Origin: Wenjunlia tyrosinilytica
Lineage (GTDB): Bacteria; Actinomycetota; Actinomycetes; Streptomycetales; Streptomycetaceae
Reading direction: 5' to 3'
Length of the DNA stretch: 64,000 bases
NCBI RefSeq assembly: GCF_014646055.1
Contig: NZ_BMMS01000005.1
Coordinates: forward strand, 186,001-250,000
Shown here: positions 43,501-50,488 of the stretch, piece by piece
How positions within the stretch are numbered: position 1 is the first letter of the stretch
How the letters are laid out: every line of letters starts with the position of its first letter
Notes under the pieces: model-generated
Database searches by the model: none
What the model was told of the DNA's origin: nothing
What the model saw: the letters and a program-made list of their open reading frames with translations, nothing else
Made by a program: the position numbers and the translations under genes

Positions 43501-44252
43501 GACTGGCCCGGCTCCGCCCCCTCGTGCGCCGCCTGGTGGACGAGCTCACCAAGGAGCTGGCGACCCGGCTGCGACCCGCCCTCACCGGGCTGGCGACCCC
43601 CCGCCCGACCAGGCGCCCGGGAGGCGCGCTGGACCTGCCCCGGACGCTGAGGGCCAACCTGGCGCACACCCGCAGGTTCGAGGACGGCCGGACGGTCGTC
43701 GTTCCGGAACGGCCGGTGTTCCACACCCGTGCCCGCCGTGAGGCGGACTGGCGGCTCGTCCTCGTGGTGGACGTCTCGGCCTCGATGGAGGCGTCGGTGA
43801 TCTGGTCGGCGCTGACCGCCGCGGTCCTGGGCGCAGTGCCCACGCTCTCCACCCACTTCCTCACCTTCTCGACCGAGGTGATCGACCTGTCCGACCGGGT
43901 CTGCGATCCGCTCTCGCTCCTGCTCGAGGTGAGGGTCGGCGGCGGCACCCACATCGCCGCCGGTCTCGCCCACGCCAGGTCCCTGGTGACCGTGCCGAGC
44001 CGCACGATCGTCGTGGTCGTCAGCGACTTCGAGGAGGGGTACCCGCTCGGCCGCCTGCTGGGCGAGGTCCGCTCGCTGGCCGGTTCGGGCGTGCACCTGC
44101 TCGGCTGCGCCGCGCTGGACGACAGCGGCACGCCGCGCTACTCGGTGCCCGTCGCCCAGCAGCTCGTGGCGGCCGGGATGCCGGTCGCCGCGCTCAGTCC
44201 CCTCGCCCTCGCCCGCTGGGTGGGCGAACGCCTTCGCGGAGACTCCCGTTGA
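40518..44252 (+). CDS. DUF5682-VWA fusion protein
   Basis: This 1244-aa soluble protein has three parts. Residues about 45-790 form a DUF5682 region beginning LLGVRHHSPALACVVPALL, with a conserved RHHSP element. Residues about 815-880 are a Pro/Ala/Gly/Glu linker with repeats of GPASV and PEAG. The C-terminal 200 residues are a von Willebrand A domain with a complete MIDAS: DVSAS starting at Asp1085, Thr1144 in GGGTHIAAG, and Asp1170 in VVSDFEEG. In E. coli the two units are separate proteins, YehM and YehP. The TTG start overlaps the MoxR stop (TTGA); a GTG at 40578 with a good GGAGG site is a serious alternative. It is probably the metal-dependent adaptor of the MoxR ATPase. Confidence 0.85.
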   Translation: MTGRRAAAAAEPDSERSEAAVPPSADPGGTGPRSTDPRAAVADLASSQEPYLLGVRHHSPALACVVPALLDAADVSVVCVELPADFQHWLVHLGDPATVAPVALAGAGADGGLGFYPFADFSPELAAIRWARERGVEVVACDLPLDDPGWSLTGGEHRSERGEAPAGPSFADALTAAGTGREGEDLWDRSVEVLAPGCPPEAVRRAALGVGWALRKDSAERGGIPATDLAREAHMRRVIAEAACGGRRVAAVIGAFHAPALAGPDTPEAVGAVPGQAVPRAVRSTATAEPAARGESPVTTSLVPYAFDLLDSRSGYPAGIRDPRWQQAVHAAGGDPERVRQAAARAVTDLCRRMRSDGHTAGTGEAAETLRLACDLATLRALPAPGRGELLEAVTTVLGQGEPLGRGRALARALQAVLVGSDRGRIAPGTPRSGLGPSVEAELASLRLPCPDSPDRREVRLDPLRSDLDRRREVLLQRLAVCGVGYGERTEVAGTGDGTALSTRWQLAWTPAVPALLDLAGVRGVTAAQAAAGKLNEVVRRERAEGGPTCAQLLAGLRSAAACDLPGPVAERLEEAATALPSAATLSEVLEAADLLEALRREHLPGTTPATRQSAAALADTLLESAVRSIPGMAGSDQPQDAVALVALATRAGEHHLGLRLDDALAELVRTGSPLIQGAALAARVLLDLDDCEALGARTAGWVDTATGPESRGRLARHLTGLLTAAGPLLQSAPAALDPLLDRVDALTDPAFLDRLPALRGGFDTLAPAGRERLLRTVSERLGDRLDLSLTASPELLALWTAADTAALTAVEALGLPVPGPEKAPEPGAATGPASVPPEAGPASVLPEAGRPQAGPGERPEAGHPEGDSRGRRLAPADRWRLLLGRESERLPSGARRYAHALDELYGAGRGEGAGDFGHGADNGGGQESSFPTAREWAEELDSLFGTEVREEVLARAADAGRTDVLAEIDPASVRPSVELLSSVLSLAGGLPEQRLARLRPLVRRLVDELTKELATRLRPALTGLATPRPTRRPGGALDLPRTLRANLAHTRRFEDGRTVVVPERPVFHTRARREADWRLVLVVDVSASMEASVIWSALTAAVLGAVPTLSTHFLTFSTEVIDLSDRVCDPLSLLLEVRVGGGTHIAAGLAHARSLVTVPSRTIVVVVSDFEEGYPLGRLLGEVRSLAGSGVHLLGCAALDDSGTPRYSVPVAQQLVAAGMPVAALSPLALARWVGERLRGDSR

Positions 44253-46414
44253 CCTCTTCCTCCTCTTCCTCGCAGCTGCCCCCGGTGGCACCGCAGGTGC
44301 TCGCGGCCGCCGTCGAGGAGCTCACCGCACGGCTGCGCAAGCGGCTCGACGCGGCGATCGAACGTGTTCCCGACCTGTCCATGACGACCGAGGGCGGTGC
44401 CCTGGCCATCGCGTTCGCCGAGGACGCGGTGGTCACCCTGGCGCCGGGGCCGAACGGCGCGGTCTCCTCGCCGGACGAGGCCCGGTGCGGTTGCCTTCTG
44501 GCGCCCCGCTGCCTGCACCGGGCCGCCGCCCTCGGCGCCTGCCCGATCGCCGACCCGGATCTCCTCGAGCCCCAAGGCGAAGACCCAGGAGCCGCCGGAT
44601 GGGACAGCCCCGCGCCACTCGTTTCCGAAGCGGCCGCCGCGTCCGGATCCCGTGGACCAGGAACGCCTGGACCAGGAACGCCTGAATCCGAGGCAGGACC
44701 CCGGGTCGCCCCACCCACCGCCCCGGAAGCGGCGACCACTGGATCGGCGGCTTCCGCTGGTTCGGCAGCCTGCGCTTCCCGGGCTCCCGGATCCCCGGCC
44801 CATGGCCCCACGGCCCCGGGATCCCAAGTCGCGCAGACGTCACCCGGACCGGGCTCCGCCGCCGACGCGTCGTCCGCTCCCGCCACGGCCACCGTCCCCT
44901 CCGCCGCCCGCAGGGCCGCGGCCTGCGGGCTGTGGGCGGCCGCCGCCGCCGTGCTGGTCGCGGGCGCCCCGGGCGCCGGGGCGGTGCTCCAGGCCGAACT
45001 CCTGCGCGCCGCCCACACGGCGCGGCTCGCGGGACTCCTGCGCGCCGAGGCCTCGGCACTCCGGGTCGTCCGCGGACTGCGTGCCGCACGGGACCGGCAT
45101 GACGGCCACCGGCTCGCCGACCTGGTGGCGGCGCTGCATGAGCTGCTGCTGACCACGGCCAGGCTCCGCGCCGCCGATCCCGACCCCTCGCTGATCGGCA
45201 CCGCCCGCCGCGCCTACCAGCCCGGCGGCGCCCTGAAGGTCTACGGCATCTGCCGGGAGCCGGTCATCAGTGCCACCGGCTACGGCGGCGTTGTCACGCA
45301 TCTCGTCACGGAGGACGGCCGCCGGTTCACGGTGTCCGACGTCAAGCCCGGGGGGCCCGCCCGCGCACGCGGGGCCGCCACGGCACCCGTCGCCCTCTGC
45401 ACGGCGCTCGACCATTCCCAGCTCGCCCGCGGGGGCATGCTCGTCTCGGGTTCCACGGTCTCGCCGGACGGCCGTCTCGGCGCGGGCCGCGCGGTCCGCG
45501 CCAATCCCGTGCCCGGCCTGCCGTGGTCGTCGGGGCCGCTCGCCTCGCTCTTCGGCCGTCCTCTGGCCGAAGCGGTCGGCGCCCGCCTGGCGGGAGCGGG
45601 CGGCGGTGACCCGGAGCGGGCCGAGACGGAGCGTCAGGAACCCCTCGGCTGCGACCTCGTGGTCGTCGGACCCGCAGGGGACCACGTCCTCGCCCATGAG
45701 CTGACGCCGGACGCGCCCCTGATCAGGCTCGTTCCCGCCTCCTCGCATCCCGACCTGGCGCACACCGGGAATCTGCGCCTGCTCGCCTCCCGGCCCGGGA
45801 TCCGGATCCGCGTGGTCGGACGCCCCGATCTCGACCGCACCGCGACCCTGCGCCCGCTGGCCGTGGGGCCGGTGCCCGGTGAGGAGGTGACGCTGCGCCT
45901 GCCCGAGGGCTGGCTGGGCCGCGCCGACCTCGGCTACGACCGGCTCCAGGGCTCGCATCTTCCGCCGCGTGACGCGGAGCCGGTGCACCAGCCACCCATC
46001 GGTCCGGGGCCGGACCCCCTGGCCGACTCACCGCTGTGGCGGGTGCGCCGGCTCGTGGAACTCGCCGTCACGGGCGGGCGTCGTGCGGTCGCGGAGGCCT
46101 CGAGGGGCGGGACCGCCTCCGGCGAGGGCACGGCGCTGCGCGGCGCCGGGTTCCGTTCCTCCGCGGTACTGGCGGGTGCCTTCACGGCCGAGGCCGACCG
46201 CCGCGGGCGCGATGCCTTCGGGCGGCTCACCGACCCCGATCCCGGCGACTACGCCAGGGCGTGGCTGGCCGTCACGACCCATCTCGCGGAGGCCGAACGA
46301 GCGCTCGTCCGCGCTTCCTGGACATCTTCCGCGACAGCTCTCGGGAGGGCTTCCGGAACACCCGGACCGGCCCTCGCCGCGACCTCCTGGGCCACGGAAG
46401 GAGTGGGCCGCTGA
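44249..46414 (+). CDS. SWIM zinc-finger protein (YehQ-like)
   Basis: This 721-aa protein has the SWIM zinc motif CxCx5CxH at Cys80-Cys82-Cys88-His90 (RCGCLLAPRCLH), which implies zinc-dependent DNA or protein binding. A Ser/Pro/Gly/Ala-rich disordered segment (about 110-215) follows, then a Leu/Ala-rich helical part and a beta-rich C-terminal half with no known motif. A TTG start overlapping the previous stop (TTGA) has GGAGA 7 nt upstream; no better start exists before the zinc motif. It is the last gene of the locus; the HdeD-like gene begins 137 bp later. YehQ in E. coli is the equivalent SWIM protein. Confidence 0.82.
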   Translation: MTSSSSSSQLPPVAPQVLAAAVEELTARLRKRLDAAIERVPDLSMTTEGGALAIAFAEDAVVTLAPGPNGAVSSPDEARCGCLLAPRCLHRAAALGACPIADPDLLEPQGEDPGAAGWDSPAPLVSEAAAASGSRGPGTPGPGTPESEAGPRVAPPTAPEAATTGSAASAGSAACASRAPGSPAHGPTAPGSQVAQTSPGPGSAADASSAPATATVPSAARRAAACGLWAAAAAVLVAGAPGAGAVLQAELLRAAHTARLAGLLRAEASALRVVRGLRAARDRHDGHRLADLVAALHELLLTTARLRAADPDPSLIGTARRAYQPGGALKVYGICREPVISATGYGGVVTHLVTEDGRRFTVSDVKPGGPARARGAATAPVALCTALDHSQLARGGMLVSGSTVSPDGRLGAGRAVRANPVPGLPWSSGPLASLFGRPLAEAVGARLAGAGGGDPERAETERQEPLGCDLVVVGPAGDHVLAHELTPDAPLIRLVPASSHPDLAHTGNLRLLASRPGIRIRVVGRPDLDRTATLRPLAVGPVPGEEVTLRLPEGWLGRADLGYDRLQGSHLPPRDAEPVHQPPIGPGPDPLADSPLWRVRRLVELAVTGGRRAVAEASRGGTASGEGTALRGAGFRSSAVLAGAFTAEADRRGRDAFGRLTDPDPGDYARAWLAVTTHLAEAERALVRASWTSSATALGRASGTPGPALAATSWATEGVGR

Positions 46415-46551
46415 AACGAGCGCATAGGAGAAGGTGACGCCGGACGTACGCGGGTTCGGGACAACTTCCGTCCTCAACGGGCGGCGGCCGTCGCGGCGGC
46501 GGAGGATGGAGCTGTCGGTTCCGACTCCGTCTTCCTTGGGAGGCAGGTGTT

Positions 46552-47211
46552 ATGAGCTTCTCCTCCGGCGAAACGTACACCGGCTCGCTGGGCGCCCTCG
46601 CGAACGCCGCTTGGCAGATGCTGCTGACGGCGGGCATCGCGGCGATCGCCCTGGGTGTCTGCGTCCTGGCCTGGCCCGGCGAGACCCTGCGGGTCGTCGG
46701 CATCCTGTTCGGTATCTATCTGCTGATCAGCGGTGTCTTCCAGTTGGTGGGCGCGTTCGGCCACCATGTGCCGACGGGTATGCGAGTGCTCCACTTCATC
46801 ACCGGCGCGCTGTCGGTGCTGCTGGGGCTGATCTGCTTCCGCGGGGCCGCGGAGTCGCTGCTGCTGCTGGCGCTGTGGATCGGATTCGGCTGGCTGCTCC
46901 GAGGAATCGCCATGATCACCGTAGTGGTGTCCTCCGATGACGTTCCGGCCAGGGGATGGCAGGCGTTCTTCGGCGTCATCACCCTGATGGCGGGCATCGT
47001 GCTGATCGTCTCCCCGTTCACCTCGCTCGCGGCGCTCACCCTTGTGGCGGGCATCTGGCTGGTCGTCCTCGGCGTGGTGGAGGTGGTCCACGCCTTCCAG
47101 TTGCGCAAGCTCGGGACGAGCGCCGTGCCACCGGTCGGCACGGCGCGGGGCACAGGACGCACGCCCGGCACCGGACCGGCAACGGGCACCGGCCCCGCTT
47201 CGGCGCACTGA
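46552..47211 (+). CDS. HdeD-like membrane protein (DUF308)
   Basis: This 219-aa protein has six predicted membrane helices between about residues 20 and 185, arranged as paired helices with the repeated Gly/Leu/Ile-rich pattern of DUF308 (for example GVCVLAWPGETLRVVGILFG and GIVLIVSPFTSLAALTLVAG). The C-terminal 30 residues are a Thr/Gly/Pro tail. The family name comes from E. coli HdeD, tied to acid resistance at high density, but the mechanism is unknown. A GGGAGG site precedes the ATG. A strong hairpin follows 6 bp after the stop, so it ends a transcript. An adjacent HSP20 gene hints at a stress context. Confidence 0.85.
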   Translation: MSFSSGETYTGSLGALANAAWQMLLTAGIAAIALGVCVLAWPGETLRVVGILFGIYLLISGVFQLVGAFGHHVPTGMRVLHFITGALSVLLGLICFRGAAESLLLLALWIGFGWLLRGIAMITVVVSSDDVPARGWQAFFGVITLMAGIVLIVSPFTSLAALTLVAGIWLVVLGVVEVVHAFQLRKLGTSAVPPVGTARGTGRTPGTGPATGTGPASAH

Positions 47212-47217
47212 CGGGAT

Positions 47218-47251
47218 GGCACGGCGCTCCGCCGTCGCGGAGCGCCGTGCC
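47218..47251. terminator. Perfect 14-bp terminator hairpin
   Basis: GGCACGGCGCTCCG (47218-47231) pairs fully with CGGAGCGCCGTGCC (47238-47251) around a 6-nt loop, directly after the HdeD-like gene. The right arm merges with the pentamer array. Confidence 0.8.
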
Positions 47252-47279
47252 GTGCCGTGCCGTGCCGTGCCGTGCCGTG
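47245..47279. repeat. Pentamer array (CCGTG) x 7
   Basis: Seven uninterrupted CCGTG units lie between the convergent HdeD-like and HSP20 genes, starting inside the right arm of the hairpin. The array probably grew by slippage from the hairpin sequence. Confidence 0.92.
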
Positions 47280-47326
47280 CGGGTTGCATCGCGCACGTTG
47301 CACAAGGTGCGCCGGATTCAGCGGCT

Positions 47327-47818
47327 CTACCCGTCCCCCCGGTCGGTGATCTCGACGTGACGGGACTTCGCCTTCTCCACCTTGGGGACGGTGATGGTCA
47401 GCACGCCCTCGGACATGTCGGCCCTCACGTCCTCGGCGCGAACCTCTCCCGGAAGCACCACCCGGTACTCGAAGCGTCCGGTGCGGCGCGTACCGCGGCG
47501 CAGCACCCCCCTGCCCTCGCGCTCCTTGATCTCACCGGTCACGACGACCTCCTGGCCATTGACCTCGACGTCGACGTCCCTGCTCCCGACTCCGGCGAGT
47601 TCGACCTCGACCCGGTAGGCGTCATCCGTCTCGGTCACATCGGCCATCGGCGTCCAGGCGACGGCCGCGGCGCCGCTTTCGACCGTGGACTCGAGCAGTC
47701 CGCCGATCTGACCGAGCAGTTCATCGAATTCCGCGAGCGGATTGCGCGTCCAGACGACGCCGCTGGGCCTGCGCTGCATCGTTCCGGCCGACCGGACCCG
47801 TCTCACAGGAGTCCCCAT
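47327..47818 (-). CDS. HSP20 family small heat-shock protein
   Basis: This 163-aa small heat-shock protein has an alpha-crystallin domain at about residues 50-145 (WTPMADVTETDDAYRVEVEL, then VEVNGQEVVVTGE and YRVVLPGEVRAEDVRADM) and the C-terminal VLTITVPKVEK strand. A short Arg-rich N-terminal arm and a PLAEFDELLGQ segment precede it. It would hold unfolding proteins in ATP-independent oligomers. The ATG at 47818 has GGGGTGG 5 nt upstream; an ATG at 47779 would drop 13 residues. No HspR or CIRCE-type operator was identified in the 200-bp divergent gap to the LPMO gene. Confidence 0.9.
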   Translation of the reverse strand: MGTPVRRVRSAGTMQRRPSGVVWTRNPLAEFDELLGQIGGLLESTVESGAAAVAWTPMADVTETDDAYRVEVELAGVGSRDVDVEVNGQEVVVTGEIKEREGRGVLRRGTRRTGRFEYRVVLPGEVRAEDVRADMSEGVLTITVPKVEKAKSRHVEITDRGDG

Positions 47819-48020
47819 CGCGACCACCCCAATCACTTCAAACATCCAGGTACATACAGGGCCATTTCCGGTTACCCGGCACTGGTGTCGCCACACCCAC
47901 GCGGCGCGTTTTCCTTGGCCCGTGGAGTCGCACGCTCCCCGGTGAACACGCGGCCCGGCAGCCCCGTAACTACTGGGCAGGCGGACGCTCCGCCGCACGG
48001 GCCAGGGAGGTCTTCCACGG

Positions 48021-49025
48021 ATGACTGTGCACCGCCACACCGCCGCCGCCACCGTCACCGCGATCACGCCGCTGCTGCTGACCGCCGTGGCGGCGGGCCC
48101 TGCCCTGGCCCATGGGGCTCCGACGGATCCGATGAGCCGGGCGGCGGCCTGCGGGCCGGTCGGGGGTGCGAAGGCCGGGTCGGCGGCCTGCCGGGCGTCC
48201 GTCGCGGCCAACGGCGGACGGACGTTTGCCGACTGGGACAATCTCAGGGTCGCCGGTGTCGCCGGCAGGGACCGCCAGGTGATCCCGGACGGCAAGCTGT
48301 GCAGCGCGGGCCTCGACGCCTACAAGGGGCTGGACATCGCGCGGGCGGACTGGCCCGCGACGACGCTGGGGGCGGGGCGCGCGTTCACTCTCTCGTATCG
48401 CACGACCATCCCGCACAAGGGAAGCTTCAGCCTCTACCTGACCAGGGACACCTATGACCCCACGAAGCCCCTCACATGGGCCGATCTGGAGTCACGGCCG
48501 TTCCTGACGGTGGCCGACCCGCCGCTCACCGGGGGCGCGTACCGCATCAAGGCGCGCATGCCGCAGGCGCGGGCGGGCCGCCATGTGCTGTACACGGTGT
48601 GGCACAACACCGAGACCCCGGACACCTATTACTCGTGCTCCGACATCGTGCTGTCCGGCGGCGCGGACGAGAACCCGGGCAGCACCGGTGCGGGCACCGA
48701 CGGCAACGGCGGCTCCGACCGGAGCGGTTCGAGCAAGGACAGCACGGCCACGGGCGGCGCGGACACCGGCGGCGCGGGCGATGACGCGGCCGGAAAGGGC
48801 GCGTCCGACAACGGTGGCGCGCAGCCCGGCGACGCCGCTCCCCAACCGCCCTCCTCCCCTTCCGCATCGGACGGCTCAGCGGCCTCCCCCGCCGATCCCG
48901 TGCCACCCGCCGCCGCCCCGGCCGGCTCGGAGCGCGACTCCATGCCGATGGTCGCGGGGATCGCCGGAGCGCTCGCCCTCGCCGCGTTCGGCGTCTTCGC
49001 CGTCGTCCGGCGCCGGCGTTCCTGA
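48021..49025 (+). CDS. Membrane-anchored AA10 lytic polysaccharide monooxygenase
   Basis: This 334-aa protein is a secreted copper enzyme of the chitin/cellulose-oxidising LPMO10 type. The signal peptide ends at ALA30, leaving His31 as the mature N-terminus, the first ligand of the histidine brace. The second is probably His132 (TTIPHKGSF). WHNTETPDTYYSCSDIVL closes the catalytic domain near residue 215. A Ser/Gly/Asp/Ala/Pro linker of about 80 residues leads to a hydrophobic helix (about 308-328) and RRRRS, so the enzyme would be tethered to the cell membrane rather than released. Most Streptomyces LPMO10s are free or carry a carbohydrate-binding module. The ribosome site GGGAGG is about 10 nt from the ATG. 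Confidence 0.9.
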   Translation: MTVHRHTAAATVTAITPLLLTAVAAGPALAHGAPTDPMSRAAACGPVGGAKAGSAACRASVAANGGRTFADWDNLRVAGVAGRDRQVIPDGKLCSAGLDAYKGLDIARADWPATTLGAGRAFTLSYRTTIPHKGSFSLYLTRDTYDPTKPLTWADLESRPFLTVADPPLTGGAYRIKARMPQARAGRHVLYTVWHNTETPDTYYSCSDIVLSGGADENPGSTGAGTDGNGGSDRSGSSKDSTATGGADTGGAGDDAAGKGASDNGGAQPGDAAPQPPSSPSASDGSAASPADPVPPAAAPAGSERDSMPMVAGIAGALALAAFGVFAVVRRRRS

Positions 49026-49110
49026 GCGGTCCCGCTCACCCAAGTCAGGCCCTTGAACGGCAGTTTGGAGCGCGACCGGCGACTGCCGCGCCCCCGGAAG
49101 GAGTCCCGCC

Positions 49111-50331
49111 GTGTCCCACTCCATCGATACGGCCATGCTGCGCAGTGACGCGCACAGCCCGTCCTGGGCCGCGCTCAACCGCATGGCCCAGGGCGGTTCA
49201 GGGGAGGTGTACTCGCGTGTGGAGCCGCTGGAACGGCTGGACTTCTGCATCCCGTGCAACCCCTACTTCCCCACTCCCGAGATGTTCGAGCAGCTACGGG
49301 GATCGCTGGAGGGGATCCTCAAGTACTACCCGAGCGACGCCGACACGATCACCGCCGAGCTGTGCGCGCTCGTGGGGCTGAATCCGCAGACGGTCACGAT
49401 GGGCAACGGCTCGACGGAGCTGATCACGTGGATCGACCGCCTGCTCGTGCACGAGAGTCTCGCGGTGCCGATCCCGACGTTCGGCCGGTGGACCGACCAG
49501 CCGCTGGAGACCGGCAAGCGCGTCGACATGTACCAGCTGCGTGAGGACCAGGACTTCGCACTGGACCCCCAGGCGTATGTGCGCTTCATCCGCCGCCGCG
49601 GCTCGAAGGTCGCCGTCGTGTGCAACCCCAACAACCCCGACGGCGGCTATCTCCAACGCCAGAAGGTGCTCTGGCTCCTGGACGAACTCTCCGACCTCGA
49701 CCTGGTGGTGGTCGACGAGTCGTTCATCGACTTCGTCGACGAGGAGCCGGTCACCTCGGTCGCCGACCAGGCCGCCATCCGCCCCAATGTGATCGTGCTC
49801 AAGAGCCTGGGCAAGAACTTCGGCCTGCACGGCATCCGATTCGGCTACATGGTCGCCAATCCCGCTCTGGCGGGCACCGTCCGCCGGGCGCTGCCGAAAT
49901 GGAATCTCAACTCGTTCGCCGAGACCGTGGTGTTCATGCTGAAGGAATACGCGGCGCAGTACCGGCAGAGTCTGACGCTGCTCGCGCGCGACCGCGCGAA
50001 CATGTCGCTGGCCCTGACCGGGCTGCCGGGGCTGACCGTTTTCCTCTCCCAGGGCAATTTCATCCTGGTGAAGCTCCCCGATGGGGCGGACGGCGTCCGT
50101 CTGCGCGACTATCTGCTCGCCGAGCACGGGGTGTTCGTGCGCGAATGCGGCAACAAGCTAGGCAGCAGTAGCCAGTTCATGCGCCTGGTGGTCCGACCGT
50201 ACGGCGATGTGGAACGCCTTCTGACCGGACTTCAGTACTACTTCTACGGAGCTCCGGCGCCCTCGCCCTACCAGCCGGTAGGCGCCTATCCTCCGCAGCA
50301 GGCGGCCCCCCAGGCCGCGGGGTGGATCTGA
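49111..50331 (+). CDS. PLP-dependent aminotransferase (class I/II, HisC-like)
   Basis: This 406-aa fold-type I PLP enzyme binds PLP at Lys235 (LKSLGKNFGLHGIRFGY). Other marks are MGNGSTELI near residue 95, CNPNNPDGGYL (substrate/PLP contact) and VVVDESFIDF with the Asp that contacts the pyridine N. It is closest in style to histidinol-phosphate or threonine-phosphate type enzymes, but a biosynthetic role is not indicated: no his or cob genes are nearby. The last 25 residues are a Pro/Ala/Gln tail (SPYQPVGAYPPQQAAPQ). The GTG at 49111 has AAGGAG 8 nt upstream. Confidence 0.88.
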   Translation: MSHSIDTAMLRSDAHSPSWAALNRMAQGGSGEVYSRVEPLERLDFCIPCNPYFPTPEMFEQLRGSLEGILKYYPSDADTITAELCALVGLNPQTVTMGNGSTELITWIDRLLVHESLAVPIPTFGRWTDQPLETGKRVDMYQLREDQDFALDPQAYVRFIRRRGSKVAVVCNPNNPDGGYLQRQKVLWLLDELSDLDLVVVDESFIDFVDEEPVTSVADQAAIRPNVIVLKSLGKNFGLHGIRFGYMVANPALAGTVRRALPKWNLNSFAETVVFMLKEYAAQYRQSLTLLARDRANMSLALTGLPGLTVFLSQGNFILVKLPDGADGVRLRDYLLAEHGVFVRECGNKLGSSSQFMRLVVRPYGDVERLLTGLQYYFYGAPAPSPYQPVGAYPPQQAAPQAAGWI

Positions 50332-50488
50332 AGCACGGACGGGGCGGAGGACCGCCGGATCACGAAAAGGGAATTCCACCGGTCCCTTCCGGCGAAACCC
50401 ATGCGAGAATGTATTGCCGGGCGACCGTCGGACGTTTGCCCGGAGCCGCCGATCCACTCACACACATCCCCGCACATACATCCACGAC

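Noticed and set aside
42903-44291. 462-codon minus-strand frame opposite the VWA domain
   Set aside because: The plus strand has an intact MIDAS and flanking overlaps. The minus frame is a Gly/Gln/His-rich shadow.
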